Positions 51,315 through 58,813 of a stretch of DNA of 64,000 nucleotides are shown piece after piece. Below the pieces are notes generated by a model. The model was not told the origin of the DNA. It did no database searches and worked only from the letters and a program-made list of their open reading frames with translations. The stretch is taken from positions 1,407,506 through 1,471,505 of the forward strand of contig NZ_BFCB01000002.1 in assembly GCF_003569045.1 (NCBI RefSeq). Reading direction: 5' to 3'. Origin of the DNA: Aggregatilinea lenta (GTDB lineage Bacteria; Chloroflexota; Anaerolineae; Aggregatilineales; Aggregatilineaceae). The stretch's first letter is position 1; each line of letters begins with the position of its first letter. Made by a program: the position numbers and the translations under genes.

Positions 51315-51346
51315 AGACCCTGCCCAGCGCAGGGTCTTTTTTTTGC
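51315..51346 (+). terminator. Intrinsic terminator of the Flp pilin gene
   Basis: The stem AGACCCTGC / GCAGGGTCT with a CCAGC loop is followed by eight T. Confidence 0.92.
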
Positions 51347-51473
51347 CTGCTGCTCGGACGCCGGAACGGCTGGCCGGACCACAGCTTGATCGTAGGGCGG
51401 AAGCGTGGAGAATACGGTACACTCGGCGCGCGCAAGGGGGAAAATATGACGCGAGCTGTGAAGGAGTAATGGG

Positions 51474-52328
51474 ATGTTGGTCTTTAACCGCATCAAGTGG
51501 CTGGTCGTGCTGGCCGGTGTAATGGTCATCGCGGCGAGTGGCTGTGGGGCGCTGCCCGGCAGCACGGAAGTCAGCGACTTGGAAACGCGAAATGCTCAAC
51601 TGCAAGGCACCATCGACGGCTTAGGCACCCCGGCGGCAACCATCGCCGCCCTGGCGATGACCGCCGATCGCGGCATGATGATGCAGGCTGAGCTGTCGAA
51701 CGTGCAGGGCACTGCCCTGGCGGCGCAGGCTACCCTCACCGTGCAGCAGTATGGCGGCAGCGGCAGCTCCAACGTCGCCGTACCGCAAACCACCCCCATC
51801 GACGGCAATACGGCACCCATGACCCCGGCTACCCCGGACGCGGGCGGCGCCAGCACCGGCAGCCTCAGCACCAACGGCACGGAGTTTTACGAGACGACAA
51901 TCGCCGACGCGCGCGACGCGTACGACTGCCCGCTGAACTCCACGACTGTGTTCGACGTCAGCGACCCCGTGGTCTATGCCATCGTGCACGTGCGCAACCT
52001 CCAGGCCGGATCGACGATCAGCGCACGGTGGTTCGCCAACGGCGCGCTCTATGACGAAAGCAGCTGCTGGACGCCGACCGAAAACTGGGATGACGTGTGC
52101 GCCTACTGCGACCTCAGCCCCAAAGACGTGACGTTCGAGACGGGCAGTTGGTCGGTGGAAATGCTGCTGGACAACGAGCGGCTGTCGCAGGCGACGTTTC
52201 AGGTGGTTGATAACTCCGGCGCGACGGGCGACACCACCGGGGAAACGATGGACGACACGACCGACGGCACGGGCGATACCACTGGCGGTGACACCAGCGG
52301 CGACACGTCGGGCGGCCTGACCAACTAA
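51474..52328 (+). CDS. Lipoprotein of unknown function
   Basis: 284 residues. Lipobox AASGC (Cys24) after a hydrophobic signal. A short coiled-coil-like segment (SDLETRNAQLQGTI) and a Ser/Thr/Pro/Gly linker are followed by a globular domain (about 140-245: EFYETTIADARDAYDCPLNSTTVFDVSDPVVYAIVHVRNLQAGSTISARWF). Four Cys in this domain may form disulfides. A Thr/Gly/Asp-rich tail ends the chain. AAGGAG precedes the ATG. Family not recognised. Confidence 0.7.
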   Translation: MLVFNRIKWLVVLAGVMVIAASGCGALPGSTEVSDLETRNAQLQGTIDGLGTPAATIAALAMTADRGMMMQAELSNVQGTALAAQATLTVQQYGGSGSSNVAVPQTTPIDGNTAPMTPATPDAGGASTGSLSTNGTEFYETTIADARDAYDCPLNSTTVFDVSDPVVYAIVHVRNLQAGSTISARWFANGALYDESSCWTPTENWDDVCAYCDLSPKDVTFETGSWSVEMLLDNERLSQATFQVVDNSGATGDTTGETMDDTTDGTGDTTGGDTSGDTSGGLTN

Positions 52329-52363
52329 ACGCCACCGAGACTCTAAATACATACAATGCGAAG

Positions 52364-52388
52364 GGCGAGCGCAAAAGCTCGTCTTTTT
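52364..52388 (+). terminator. Intrinsic terminator of the lipoprotein gene
   Basis: The stem GGCGAGC / GCTCGTC with a GCAAAA loop is followed by TTTTTG. Confidence 0.7.
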
Positions 52389-52600
52389 GTTGGGCGTGCA
52401 GCCAAATTTAGCTGTTGATTCATGAAAGGGACTTATACCCCGCAACTTGCTGCGAGACTGTAGAAGGTTTTGAGACTGGTACCCCGTAGTAAGCTACGGG
52501 GAGACTTCATTTGAGGCCGGTTAATTGACCTCGCTTCTCGTCCCCTGGCTCTTTCTCCCCACTCCAACCTCAATTGGAGCGCGGGTGCAGGAGGTGAGGT
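52389..52600. repeat. Remainder of a 374-bp gap, with one CCCC-CTCCAA repeat unit
   Basis: 52553-52600 is a degraded CTCCCCACTCCAA...TTGGAGCGCGGG...GAGGTGAGG unit. The palindrome GTACCCCGTA/TACGGGGA-like at 52478-52502 is a separate short hairpin. No gene is seen. Confidence 0.6.
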
Positions 52601-52616
52601 CGTCTTGCCCACTTGC

Positions 52617-52664
52617 TTGCCATTCGGCGCAAATTTCCCATATAATTAAATATACGTTTAATTA
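52617..52664 (+). promoter_or_regulatory. Promoter and TetR operator upstream of the acyl-CoA dehydrogenase operon
   Basis: TTGCCA (52617-52622) and TATAAT (52641-52646) are separated by 18 bp. A perfect inverted repeat, TAATTAAA-N6-TTTAATTA (52643-52664), overlaps the -10 box. This is a likely binding site for the TetR protein encoded 39 bp downstream, giving autorepression. Confidence 0.7.
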
Positions 52665-52702
52665 ATAGATGAAACTTTCGACGCGATTTTGAGGATTACA
52701 GC

Positions 52703-53308
52703 ATGGCCCGCAAACCTGCCGACCAGACCGTGCACGTGGACGAGATCCTGCATGCCGCGGCGAGTATCTTTCACCGCAAGGGCTACCAGGGCGCGACGAT
52801 GGCCGACATCGCCGCCGAGGTCAGCCTGACAGCAGGCAGCCTCTACCACTATTTCCCCAGCAAAGAAGACCTGCTCATGGCCGTGCTCGACGCCGGGCTG
52901 AGCCAGATCACCGGCGAGGTGCAGGCCGTGCTCGACAGCAGCGCGCCCCCGGCGGATAAGCTGCGCGACATCATCACCATTCACATCCTGAGCGAAATCA
53001 ACAACATTCACATCGCTACGGCGGTCATCTTCGAAAGCCGTGCATTGTTGGAAGTCCCCGGCGTGCGCGAGCAGTACATCCGCCAGCGCGACACACTCGA
53101 ACGCCTCTACCGCGACGTGATCGAGGCGGGCATCGCGGCGGGCGACTTCCGTGCGGTGGACGTAGGCATCTTCGTGAAGACGCTGTTCGGCGCGCTGAAC
53201 TGGGTCAACGTGTGGTACCGCGAAGGCGGGCGGCTGTCCGGTGCCGAGATCGCCGGAGAGATCGCGGAGACGTTCCTGCGCGCGCTGGCCCCGGCGGGCG
53301 AGCAGTAG
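52703..53308 (+). CDS. TetR/AcrR-family transcriptional regulator
   Basis: 201 residues. The N-terminal HTH has ILHAAASIFHRKGYQGATMADIAAEVSLTAGSLYHYFPSKEDLL (about 15-58). The C-terminal domain resembles regulators of fatty-acid or steroid breakdown (KstR/FadR-type), as expected from its neighbours. It precedes a hypothetical gene by 13 bp and two acyl-CoA dehydrogenase genes. The ligand is probably an acyl-CoA; this is inference. A palindromic operator lies upstream. Confidence 0.92.
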   Translation: MARKPADQTVHVDEILHAAASIFHRKGYQGATMADIAAEVSLTAGSLYHYFPSKEDLLMAVLDAGLSQITGEVQAVLDSSAPPADKLRDIITIHILSEINNIHIATAVIFESRALLEVPGVREQYIRQRDTLERLYRDVIEAGIAAGDFRAVDVGIFVKTLFGALNWVNVWYREGGRLSGAEIAGEIAETFLRALAPAGEQ

Positions 53309-53321
53309 GAGATCGCGTGAC

Positions 53322-53918
53322 ATGGCCGAGGATGTCCCGCCCTACCCGCGTTTCCTGACCCATTACTACGAGGCCGCACGCGGACCGTTCAGAAGCCTGT
53401 CGGCGCTGGACCCGGACGCGGCGGAAGATGTATTGGACGCGATCCGGCACGCAGGTGGCGTCTTCGCCAGCCGCCGCGCACCCGACTATCTGGCGATTCG
53501 CCGCGAGCTGGAGCAGACGATCCGCCGCCTGTTCGTGGAACAGGGCGGGCAGCCGCGCCGCGCAACGCCGCATTACATGATCGTCGGCGCGTGCCCGTGG
53601 GTAACGGCGTGGTATGCGCAGGGCTGCGTGTTGTGCGCCCCGCTGGAGGCGTTCGATCCGGCGGCGGTCAGCCTGACCTACGGCGACTCCTTCCCCGCGA
53701 TGCGCTACGGCGACGGCAAGCCGTACCGGGGCAAGGTGTATCGCCTGGACGACCTGCCAGACCTGATCGCGCGGTATGGCCTTCCGCAGGACTGGAACGC
53801 GGACGGACAGCACGGCCCGGACCGTTATATCGAGGCCCAGGTATGGGACGACGAGCCGCTGCGCGCGCTCGGATGGTTGCCGGGGTCTCCGCGCAACAGG
53901 GTTGCGTGGGGTAATTAG
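53322..53918 (+). CDS. Hypothetical protein in the acyl-CoA dehydrogenase operon
   Basis: 198 residues. Not recognised. No signal peptide or membrane segment. Notable features: PHYMIVGACPWVTAWYAQGCVLCAPLEAF (about 83-111) with two Cys and many aromatics, and VSLTYGDSFPAMRYGDGKPYRGKVYRLDDLPDLIARYG. GTAGGAG lies before the ATG. Its place between the TetR gene and the dehydrogenases suggests a role in the same acyl-CoA pathway. Confidence 0.75.
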   Translation: MAEDVPPYPRFLTHYYEAARGPFRSLSALDPDAAEDVLDAIRHAGGVFASRRAPDYLAIRRELEQTIRRLFVEQGGQPRRATPHYMIVGACPWVTAWYAQGCVLCAPLEAFDPAAVSLTYGDSFPAMRYGDGKPYRGKVYRLDDLPDLIARYGLPQDWNADGQHGPDRYIEAQVWDDEPLRALGWLPGSPRNRVAWGN

Positions 53919-53939
53919 CAGGCGAAGGAGAGGATCACC

Positions 53940-55040
53940 ATGATCAGTTTCACCCCCACTGACGAACAAACGATGCTGATCGACACAATCCGCCGCTACA
54001 GCGCCAACGACGTGCGTCCCGTGGCGCACGAGGCGGACGAATGCGGCGATCTGCCGGACGTGCTGCTGCGTACCGGCTGGGAGATCGGCATCCTGCCGGG
54101 CAGCATCCCCGAATCGATGGGCGGGTTCGGCGAGGAGGCCAGTGCCGTCACCGGAGTGCTGGCCTACGAGGAGCTGGCCTACGGCGATCTGGCGCTGGCG
54201 CTGCGGCTGATGTCGCCCGCGTTGGCTGCGATCCCGCTGGTGCTGGACGGCACGGACGAACAGCGCGATCACCTGCTGCCGCTGTTCCTGGACGAGACGC
54301 CGCCACGTGTTACCGCTGCGATCGTCGAGCCGGGCATGTTCTTCAGTCCCGGCAGGCCCCGCACGACCGCCGCGCGCCAGAATGGGCACTACGTCTTGAA
54401 CGGGGCGAAGGCCGCCGTACCGCTGGCCGAGGGCGCGGAGTGGCTGCTGGTTTACGCCTGGAACGACGGTGAGAATCGCGTGGATGCCTTCATCGTCCAG
54501 GGCGACGCGGAAGGCGTGCAGGTCGGCGCGCGCGACAAGCTGATGGGCGTGCGCGCCCTGCCCACCTACCCCGTGACACTGAACGGTGTATGCGTCGGCG
54601 CGGACTGCCGCCTGGGCGGCGAGGCGGGCATCCAGTTCTCGCGGCTGATGGCGCGCAGCCAGGTCGCCCTGGCCGCGATGGCGGTCGGCGTGATGCGCGC
54701 CGCCCTGGATTACGCGATCGACTACGCCAAGGAACGCGAGCAGTTCGGCGCGGCGATTGCCACCAAGCAGGCGATCGCGTTCATGCTGGCCGAATGCGCC
54801 ATCGAGGTGGATGCGACCCGGCTGATGGTCTGGGAAGCCGCATGGAAGCTCGACCAGGGACAGGACGCCAGCAAGGAAGCCTATCTGGCGAAGCGCTACG
54901 CGGACAAAGCGGCATTGATGGTCGCCGACAGCGCCGTGCAGACGCTGGGCGGGCACGGCTACATCCGCGAGCACCCGGTCGAGCGCTGGCTGCGTAACGC
55001 GCGCGGCTTCGCCTCGTTCGACGGCCTGGCGATGGTTTAA
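53940..55040 (+). CDS. Acyl-CoA dehydrogenase-like subunit lacking the catalytic glutamate
   Basis: 366 residues. The ACAD fold is clear: FTPTDEQTMLIDTIRRYSANDVRP at the start, RSQVALAAMAVGVMRAALDYAIDYAKEREQFG in the C-terminal bundle, and TLGGHGYIREHPVERWLRNAR near the end. The family EP-AGSD flavin motif is degraded to AIVEPGMFFSPG. The catalytic Glu of the IYEGT motif is replaced by Asp361 in FASFDGLAMV, where the chain stops. It is likely a partner subunit for the next gene, as in heteromeric ACADs of actinobacteria. The ATG is at 53940. Confidence 0.85.
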   Translation: MISFTPTDEQTMLIDTIRRYSANDVRPVAHEADECGDLPDVLLRTGWEIGILPGSIPESMGGFGEEASAVTGVLAYEELAYGDLALALRLMSPALAAIPLVLDGTDEQRDHLLPLFLDETPPRVTAAIVEPGMFFSPGRPRTTAARQNGHYVLNGAKAAVPLAEGAEWLLVYAWNDGENRVDAFIVQGDAEGVQVGARDKLMGVRALPTYPVTLNGVCVGADCRLGGEAGIQFSRLMARSQVALAAMAVGVMRAALDYAIDYAKEREQFGAAIATKQAIAFMLAECAIEVDATRLMVWEAAWKLDQGQDASKEAYLAKRYADKAALMVADSAVQTLGGHGYIREHPVERWLRNARGFASFDGLAMV

Positions 55041-55072
55041 GTGTGGGCGAGACGAAAGAGGGAGCGAGGACG

Positions 55073-56341
55073 ATGACGATCAGCTTTGAACTGCCCGAAC
55101 GGATCGCCCAGGAACTGCCGATGATCGAGGCCGTGGCGGAAAACATCATGCGCCCCGAGTCGCGCGCCCTGGACGAGCGGGAGCACGAACGGCCCAACAC
55201 GTTTATCAACATGATGTGGCCTGTAGTGCGCGACCAGCAGAAACGCGCGCTGGACAAGCTCGCCGCCCGCGCCGAAGGCGGCGAGGCGCAGAAGCGAAGT
55301 GGGCCAGGAATCAACAACCTGCGCATGACGCTCACCGTCGAGATGCTCAGTTGGGGCGACGTGGGCCAATACCTGTGCCTGCCGATGTCGCTGCTGGCGG
55401 GCGCGGCCATCGAGGCGGTCGGCACACCGGAACAAAAAGAGCGCTTCTTGCGGCGCTTTGCCGAGGGCGACGATCCGGTGTGGGGCGCGATGGCGATGAC
55501 CGAGCCGGGCGCAGGGTCGGACACGTCCGCGATCCGCACCACCGCGACGCTCGATCCCGGCACGAACGAGTGGGTGCTCAACGGCGAGAAGATCTTCTGC
55601 ACCAACGGCAAGCTGGCCCTGGACGAGTCGAACGGGATCGTGGTGGTGTGGGCCACCGTGGACCGCTCCGCCGGGCGTGCGGGCATGAAGCCGTTCGTGG
55701 TGGAAGCAGGCACGCCGGGTGTCACGGTGGAAAAAGTCGAGATCAAGCACGGCATCCGCGCCAGCGACACCGCCAGCATCGTGCTCAAGGACGCGCGCAT
55801 CCCCTACGACAACATCCTGGGGTCGGCAGAGGTCGTGCGGCCCGACAAGCGCAGCACGCAGGGCTTCAAGGGCGCGATGGCGACCTTCGACGCCAGCCGC
55901 CCCTTGATCGCCGCGAGCGCGATCGGCGTGGGGCGCGCCGCGCTGGAGTTCGTCAAGGCGGAATTGGCCGAGGCGGGCATCGAGATCCCGTATAACACGC
56001 CCTACCACGAGTTGAGCGCGATCCAGGCGGACGTGCTCGAAATGGAGATGCAGCTCAAGGCGGCGTGGCTGCTGACGCTGCGCGCGGCCAGCCTGCTCGA
56101 TCATGGCGAGCGCAACAGCCTGGAAGCGTCGATGGCGAAGACGAAGGCGGGCAAGGCCGTGACGTGGATCACGCAGAAGGCCGTCGAGATCCTGGGGCCG
56201 ATGGGCTACAGCCGCGAGTGGCTGGTCGAGAAGTGGATGCGCGACGCGAAGATCAACGACATCTACGAGGGCACGGGCCAGATCAACACGCTGATCGTCG
56301 CACGCCGCATCCTGGGCTACAGCAGCAAGGAATTGCGGTAG
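55073..56341 (+). CDS. Acyl-CoA dehydrogenase, catalytic subunit
   Basis: 422 residues. It oxidises an acyl-CoA to the enoyl-CoA using FAD. Motifs: AMTEPGAGSDTSAIRT (flavin/substrate loop), WVLNGEKIFCTNG, GRAALEFVKAEL, and the catalytic Glu399 in INDIYEGTGQI. All are intact. It starts at the ATG at 55073, 32 bp after the partner gene. An in-frame ATG 30 bp upstream is weaker. The substrate could be a fatty, branched-chain or steroid side-chain CoA ester. Confidence 0.92.
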   Translation: MTISFELPERIAQELPMIEAVAENIMRPESRALDEREHERPNTFINMMWPVVRDQQKRALDKLAARAEGGEAQKRSGPGINNLRMTLTVEMLSWGDVGQYLCLPMSLLAGAAIEAVGTPEQKERFLRRFAEGDDPVWGAMAMTEPGAGSDTSAIRTTATLDPGTNEWVLNGEKIFCTNGKLALDESNGIVVVWATVDRSAGRAGMKPFVVEAGTPGVTVEKVEIKHGIRASDTASIVLKDARIPYDNILGSAEVVRPDKRSTQGFKGAMATFDASRPLIAASAIGVGRAALEFVKAELAEAGIEIPYNTPYHELSAIQADVLEMEMQLKAAWLLTLRAASLLDHGERNSLEASMAKTKAGKAVTWITQKAVEILGPMGYSREWLVEKWMRDAKINDIYEGTGQINTLIVARRILGYSSKELR

Positions 56342-56388
56342 AGCGCCGCGCCAGACCTTGTTTCAATCGGGAAATAAACGCACAATCC

Positions 56389-56466
56389 GTAGGGGCGGGG
56401 CTTGCTCCGCCCGTTTTTGGTCCGCTCCCAACAACTCGATCGGGGCGTATCGCAATACGCCTCTAC
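56389..56466. repeat. Two GTAGGGGC-type hairpin units
   Basis: 56389-56413 is GTAGGGGCGGGGCTTGCTCC-type. 56441-56466 is CGGGGCGTATCGCAATACGCCTCTAC. Both are intergenic after the dehydrogenase operon. Confidence 0.8.
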
Positions 56467-56593
56467 ACAAACCAAACGCCTCCCGTCGGCGACTCGTCCC
56501 TATCCACGCCCCATGCCTACCAACAACTGGAAACTACCCCTAAAAAGGGATTTTATCCCGGTTCTACCTCCAACTAATTTTATGATTACTTAC

Positions 56594-57262
56594 TTAGGAT
56601 TCAGAACCTATGGCAGTTTCATACTGTCGCTCTGCTCCGTTCTTGAAACGAATTATGAAGCTGCTACCGTCAGGGGAAAAAGCGATACCCTGTACGGGTT
56701 CAAGTTCCAAAATGTAGAATTGTTGTTGCCCTGTATTCATGTTGCAAGCGCGCACAATCGTGGTGTCTACCAAGCCCGATCCAGTTTCTGAGAAAAGAAG
56801 TAACGTATGGTTGGGAGAAAAAACGGGATTGTCGATAGCTCCGTGAACAGCGTTGATCGATACTATTGGACTATCATCCTGAGCGTCATAAATGGTCAAG
56901 TTTGACCGTGCCAAACCCTCTACTTTCGTTGTCAGTTTCGTTTGGTTGCTTACGACACCATTATCGGATTGAAAGCAATCGACATTGAGATTCGGATATT
57001 CATGTTTAAAAACGCTGATTAATAGCCACCACCCTAAAAAAACAGCAATTCCTCCTAACCCAACAAGTAGAAAACAAAAAGTACACAGCTGTCTTGGGGA
57101 CCTCATTTTCTTCTCCTGCAAACTTTGAATTAAGCCGCCCTGTTTCTTCTTGGCTGTTGTCATGTGTAGCTGGAGAGCACTGCTCAGGTTGTAAGCAAAT
57201 TCAGCGAGAGACGTGCTTCGGTTGCTTTGCGTTGCTATAAAATCCTCCATCCAACGGCTCAT
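56594..57262 (-). CDS. AT-rich orphan: membrane-anchored protein with beta-propeller-like tail
   Basis: 222 residues from the ATG at 57262; reading continues upstream without a stop to about 57334 but has only TTG as a possible start. The N-terminal helical part (MEDFIATQSNRSTSLAEFAYNLSSALQ) is followed by one membrane segment (about 62-84) and then DNPVFSPNHTLLLFSETG and GIAFSPDGSSFIIRFKNG, the SPDG signatures of WD40/TolB-like blades. Base composition is clearly AT-richer than the neighbours, and the 5' end looks incomplete. It may be a recently acquired gene or a fragment of one. Function unknown. Confidence 0.55.
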   Translation of the reverse strand: MSRWMEDFIATQSNRSTSLAEFAYNLSSALQLHMTTAKKKQGGLIQSLQEKKMRSPRQLCTFCFLLVGLGGIAVFLGWWLLISVFKHEYPNLNVDCFQSDNGVVSNQTKLTTKVEGLARSNLTIYDAQDDSPIVSINAVHGAIDNPVFSPNHTLLLFSETGSGLVDTTIVRACNMNTGQQQFYILELEPVQGIAFSPDGSSFIIRFKNGAERQYETAIGSES

Positions 57263-57301
57263 GTACTCACCGTTGACGGTGTAAGCGCCAGAGACTAACA
57301 A

Positions 57302-57540
57302 ACCTGCATCAAGTAAGATCTTTGGACCACTTTCTAAAAACTACTTCTATCGACTGTGCATCTTTTCATGATCAGCGCCATCTAAAGAAATGGTTGAGCT
57401 TCACGGCAACCCGTGGTTCAGGAGGACGTAAAGTGGCCGACATCAAAACCTCGTGCTTGCACCCAGCGCGCGGACCGATCAAACCCCCGGCGGAGCAGCC
57501 GGATTCTGCGGAACAACCTTTTGCTGAGGAGGAGAATCAA
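57302..57540. other. AT-rich leader region upstream of the peroxiredoxin gene
   Basis: 239 bp. The left half (57302-57400) shares the AT-rich composition of the orphan gene. The right half leads to a GAGGAGGAG ribosome site at 57529-57537. An in-frame extension of the peroxiredoxin to 57322 is open but has no family sequence. Confidence 0.4.
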
Positions 57541-58152
57541 ATGATCGCTCGTGTAGGCAAGCCTGCCCCCGATTTTGAAGCCAACGCGTATCACCAGGGC
57601 AGCTTCAAGACGTTGAAACTTTCCGACTATGCCGGGCATTGGGTCGTGCTGTGCTTCTACCCCGGCGACTTCACCTTCGTGTGCCCGACCGAGATCACGG
57701 CGGTCGCCAGCCGCTACGACGAGCTGCAAGACCTGGACGTCCAGGTGCTGTCGGTCAGCACGGACAGCCACTTCAGCCACAAGATCTGGCAGGACGAAGA
57801 ATTGAGCAAGATGGTTCCCGGCGGCGTGCCGTTCCCCATGCTCGCGGACTCCGGTGGCCGGATCGGCAGCGTCTTCGGCGTATACGACGACGAGGCCGGT
57901 GTGGATATCCGTGGCCGCTTCATCATCGACCCGGACGGCGTGATCCAGGCGATGGAAGTCATGACGCCGAGCGTGGGCCGCAACGTCAACGAGCTGATCC
58001 GCCAGATCAAGGGCTTCCAGTACACGCGCGCGACGGGTGAAGTTCTGCCCGCCGGATGGCAGCCCGGCCAGCCGACGCTCAAGCCCGGCATCGACCTCGC
58101 GGGCAAGGTCTGGCAAGTCTGGACACCGGAGCAGTTCCTCCAAAAGGCGTAA
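57541..58152 (+). CDS. Peroxiredoxin of the AhpC/Prx1 type, without the usual resolving cysteine
   Basis: 203 residues from the ATG at 57541, which follows GAGGAGG. It reduces peroxides through Cys48 in DFTFVCPTE. The Prx1 frame is clear (PDFEANAY, WVVLCFYPGDFTFVCPTEI, GRFIIDPDGVIQAM, SVGRNVNELIRQIKGFQ). The resolving-Cys motif that normally reads GEVCPAGW is GEVLPAGW with Leu169. Only Cys38 and Cys48 occur in the chain. It may act as a 1-Cys enzyme or use another reductant. No ahpF or thioredoxin gene is adjacent. Confidence 0.92.
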   Translation: MIARVGKPAPDFEANAYHQGSFKTLKLSDYAGHWVVLCFYPGDFTFVCPTEITAVASRYDELQDLDVQVLSVSTDSHFSHKIWQDEELSKMVPGGVPFPMLADSGGRIGSVFGVYDDEAGVDIRGRFIIDPDGVIQAMEVMTPSVGRNVNELIRQIKGFQYTRATGEVLPAGWQPGQPTLKPGIDLAGKVWQVWTPEQFLQKA

Positions 58153-58183
58153 CGCCCGCCACTCACTACCATAGCATCGCTGC

Positions 58184-58235
58184 TCACCTCGCCCCCACCA
58201 CCGCCACCATCCGGCCAGGGGCGAGGTGATTTTTA
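58184..58235 (+). terminator. Intrinsic terminator of the peroxiredoxin gene
   Basis: The stem TCACCTCGCCCC / GGGGCGAGGTGA (12 bp) is followed by TTTTT at 58231-58234. Confidence 0.85.
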
Positions 58236-58290
58236 TGTTTTTCGCCGGGGCGGATCTGTGACCTGCCCGACCCTTGCTTTTCCCTGATCC

Positions 58291-58608
58291 CTATTCCCCG
58301 GTCCCTGTTCCCTGCTCTCCCGCAAACAGCCGCGCGAAGCCCGGATAGGCCACCAGCGGGATCACCTCGAACGCGATCAGCCCGGCCTGCACCAGCGGCA
58401 GCGTGCCCAGCACGGCGCGCGCCTCGTCCGCGTCCGCGCATTCCAGCACCAGCACCGCCTCGTGCCGGTCCGTGCGGAAATACAACTCGCGGATCACGCC
58501 CTCCTGATGCAGCGCCCAGGCCCGCGCCGCCTCCGCCTTACTAAGCGGTGCGGTGAATGCCTCGCCCGGCACGCCGGGAATCTCATGCTCAATCGCCAGA
58601 ATTTTCAT
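58291..58608 (-). CDS. Small YciI/muconolactone-isomerase-like protein
   Basis: 105 residues from the ATG at 58608, which follows GGGAGGG. The pattern MKILAIEHEI, a central helix (SKAEAARAWALHQEGVI), RELYFRTDRHEAVLVLECADADEARAVLGTLPLV is that of a ferredoxin-like dimeric alpha/beta-barrel of the muconolactone isomerase/YCII group. No catalytic residue can be fixed. It is divergent from the methyltransferase leader. The biological role is open. Confidence 0.6.
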   Translation of the reverse strand: MKILAIEHEIPGVPGEAFTAPLSKAEAARAWALHQEGVIRELYFRTDRHEAVLVLECADADEARAVLGTLPLVQAGLIAFEVIPLVAYPGFARLFAGEQGTGTGE

Positions 58609-58640
58609 GCGGCCCTCCCTCATAGGTATCCCAAAATCGA

Positions 58641-58669
58641 TTGACGCTCCCGATTTTACATGCTACGAT
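58641..58669 (+). promoter_or_regulatory. Sigma-70 promoter of the methyltransferase transcript
   Basis: TTGACG (58641-58646) and TACGAT (58664-58669) have a 17-bp spacer. It is one of the best promoter matches in the window. Transcription would start near 58676, giving a leader of about 228 nt. Confidence 0.7.
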
Positions 58670-58709
58670 GGGTCCGGTACTTCGTTCATAGACCCAAAGG
58701 ATCATCCTC

Positions 58710-58745
58710 GTGGGCATCACTGACAGCATGCGCTTGCGGCAGTAA
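58710..58745 (+). CDS. Candidate 11-codon leader peptide
   Basis: GTG start with AAAGGA (58696-58701) 8 nt upstream; the product would be MGITDSMRLRQ, ending in TAA at 58743-58745, three bases before the left arm of the long hairpin. The size and position match leader peptides of attenuators. It has no run of a single amino acid, so which ribosome stall would matter is not evident. It could also be chance. Confidence 0.4.
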   Translation: MGITDSMRLRQ

Positions 58746-58747
58746 CC

Positions 58748-58813
58748 CGCTAAAACGCGCAGGCATTCCCCAGCGTTTTTTCCACCATCATCCAACTGGT
58801 GCGCGTTTTAGCG
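58748..58813 (+). promoter_or_regulatory. Candidate attenuator: two mutually exclusive hairpins
   Basis: Long form: a perfect 14-bp stem, 58748-58761 with 58800-58813, loop 38 nt. Short form: 58752-58758 (AAAACGC) with 58773-58779 (GCGTTTT), which ends in a run of six T (58776-58781) like a weak terminator. The two use the same left arm, so only one can form at a time. Confidence 0.5.

Noticed and set aside
53205-54974. 589-codon minus-strand frame opposite the acyl-CoA dehydrogenase genes
   Set aside because: Overlaps three clear plus-strand genes with intact motifs and has no recognisable domain.
55043-55072. Upstream start for the second acyl-CoA dehydrogenase
   Set aside because: The ATG at 55073 is better placed relative to GAGGGAGCGAGG, and the extra ten residues have no family support.
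57322-57540. N-terminal extension of the peroxiredoxin
   Set aside because: The frame is open, but the family sequence starts at 57541 after a strong ribosome site.
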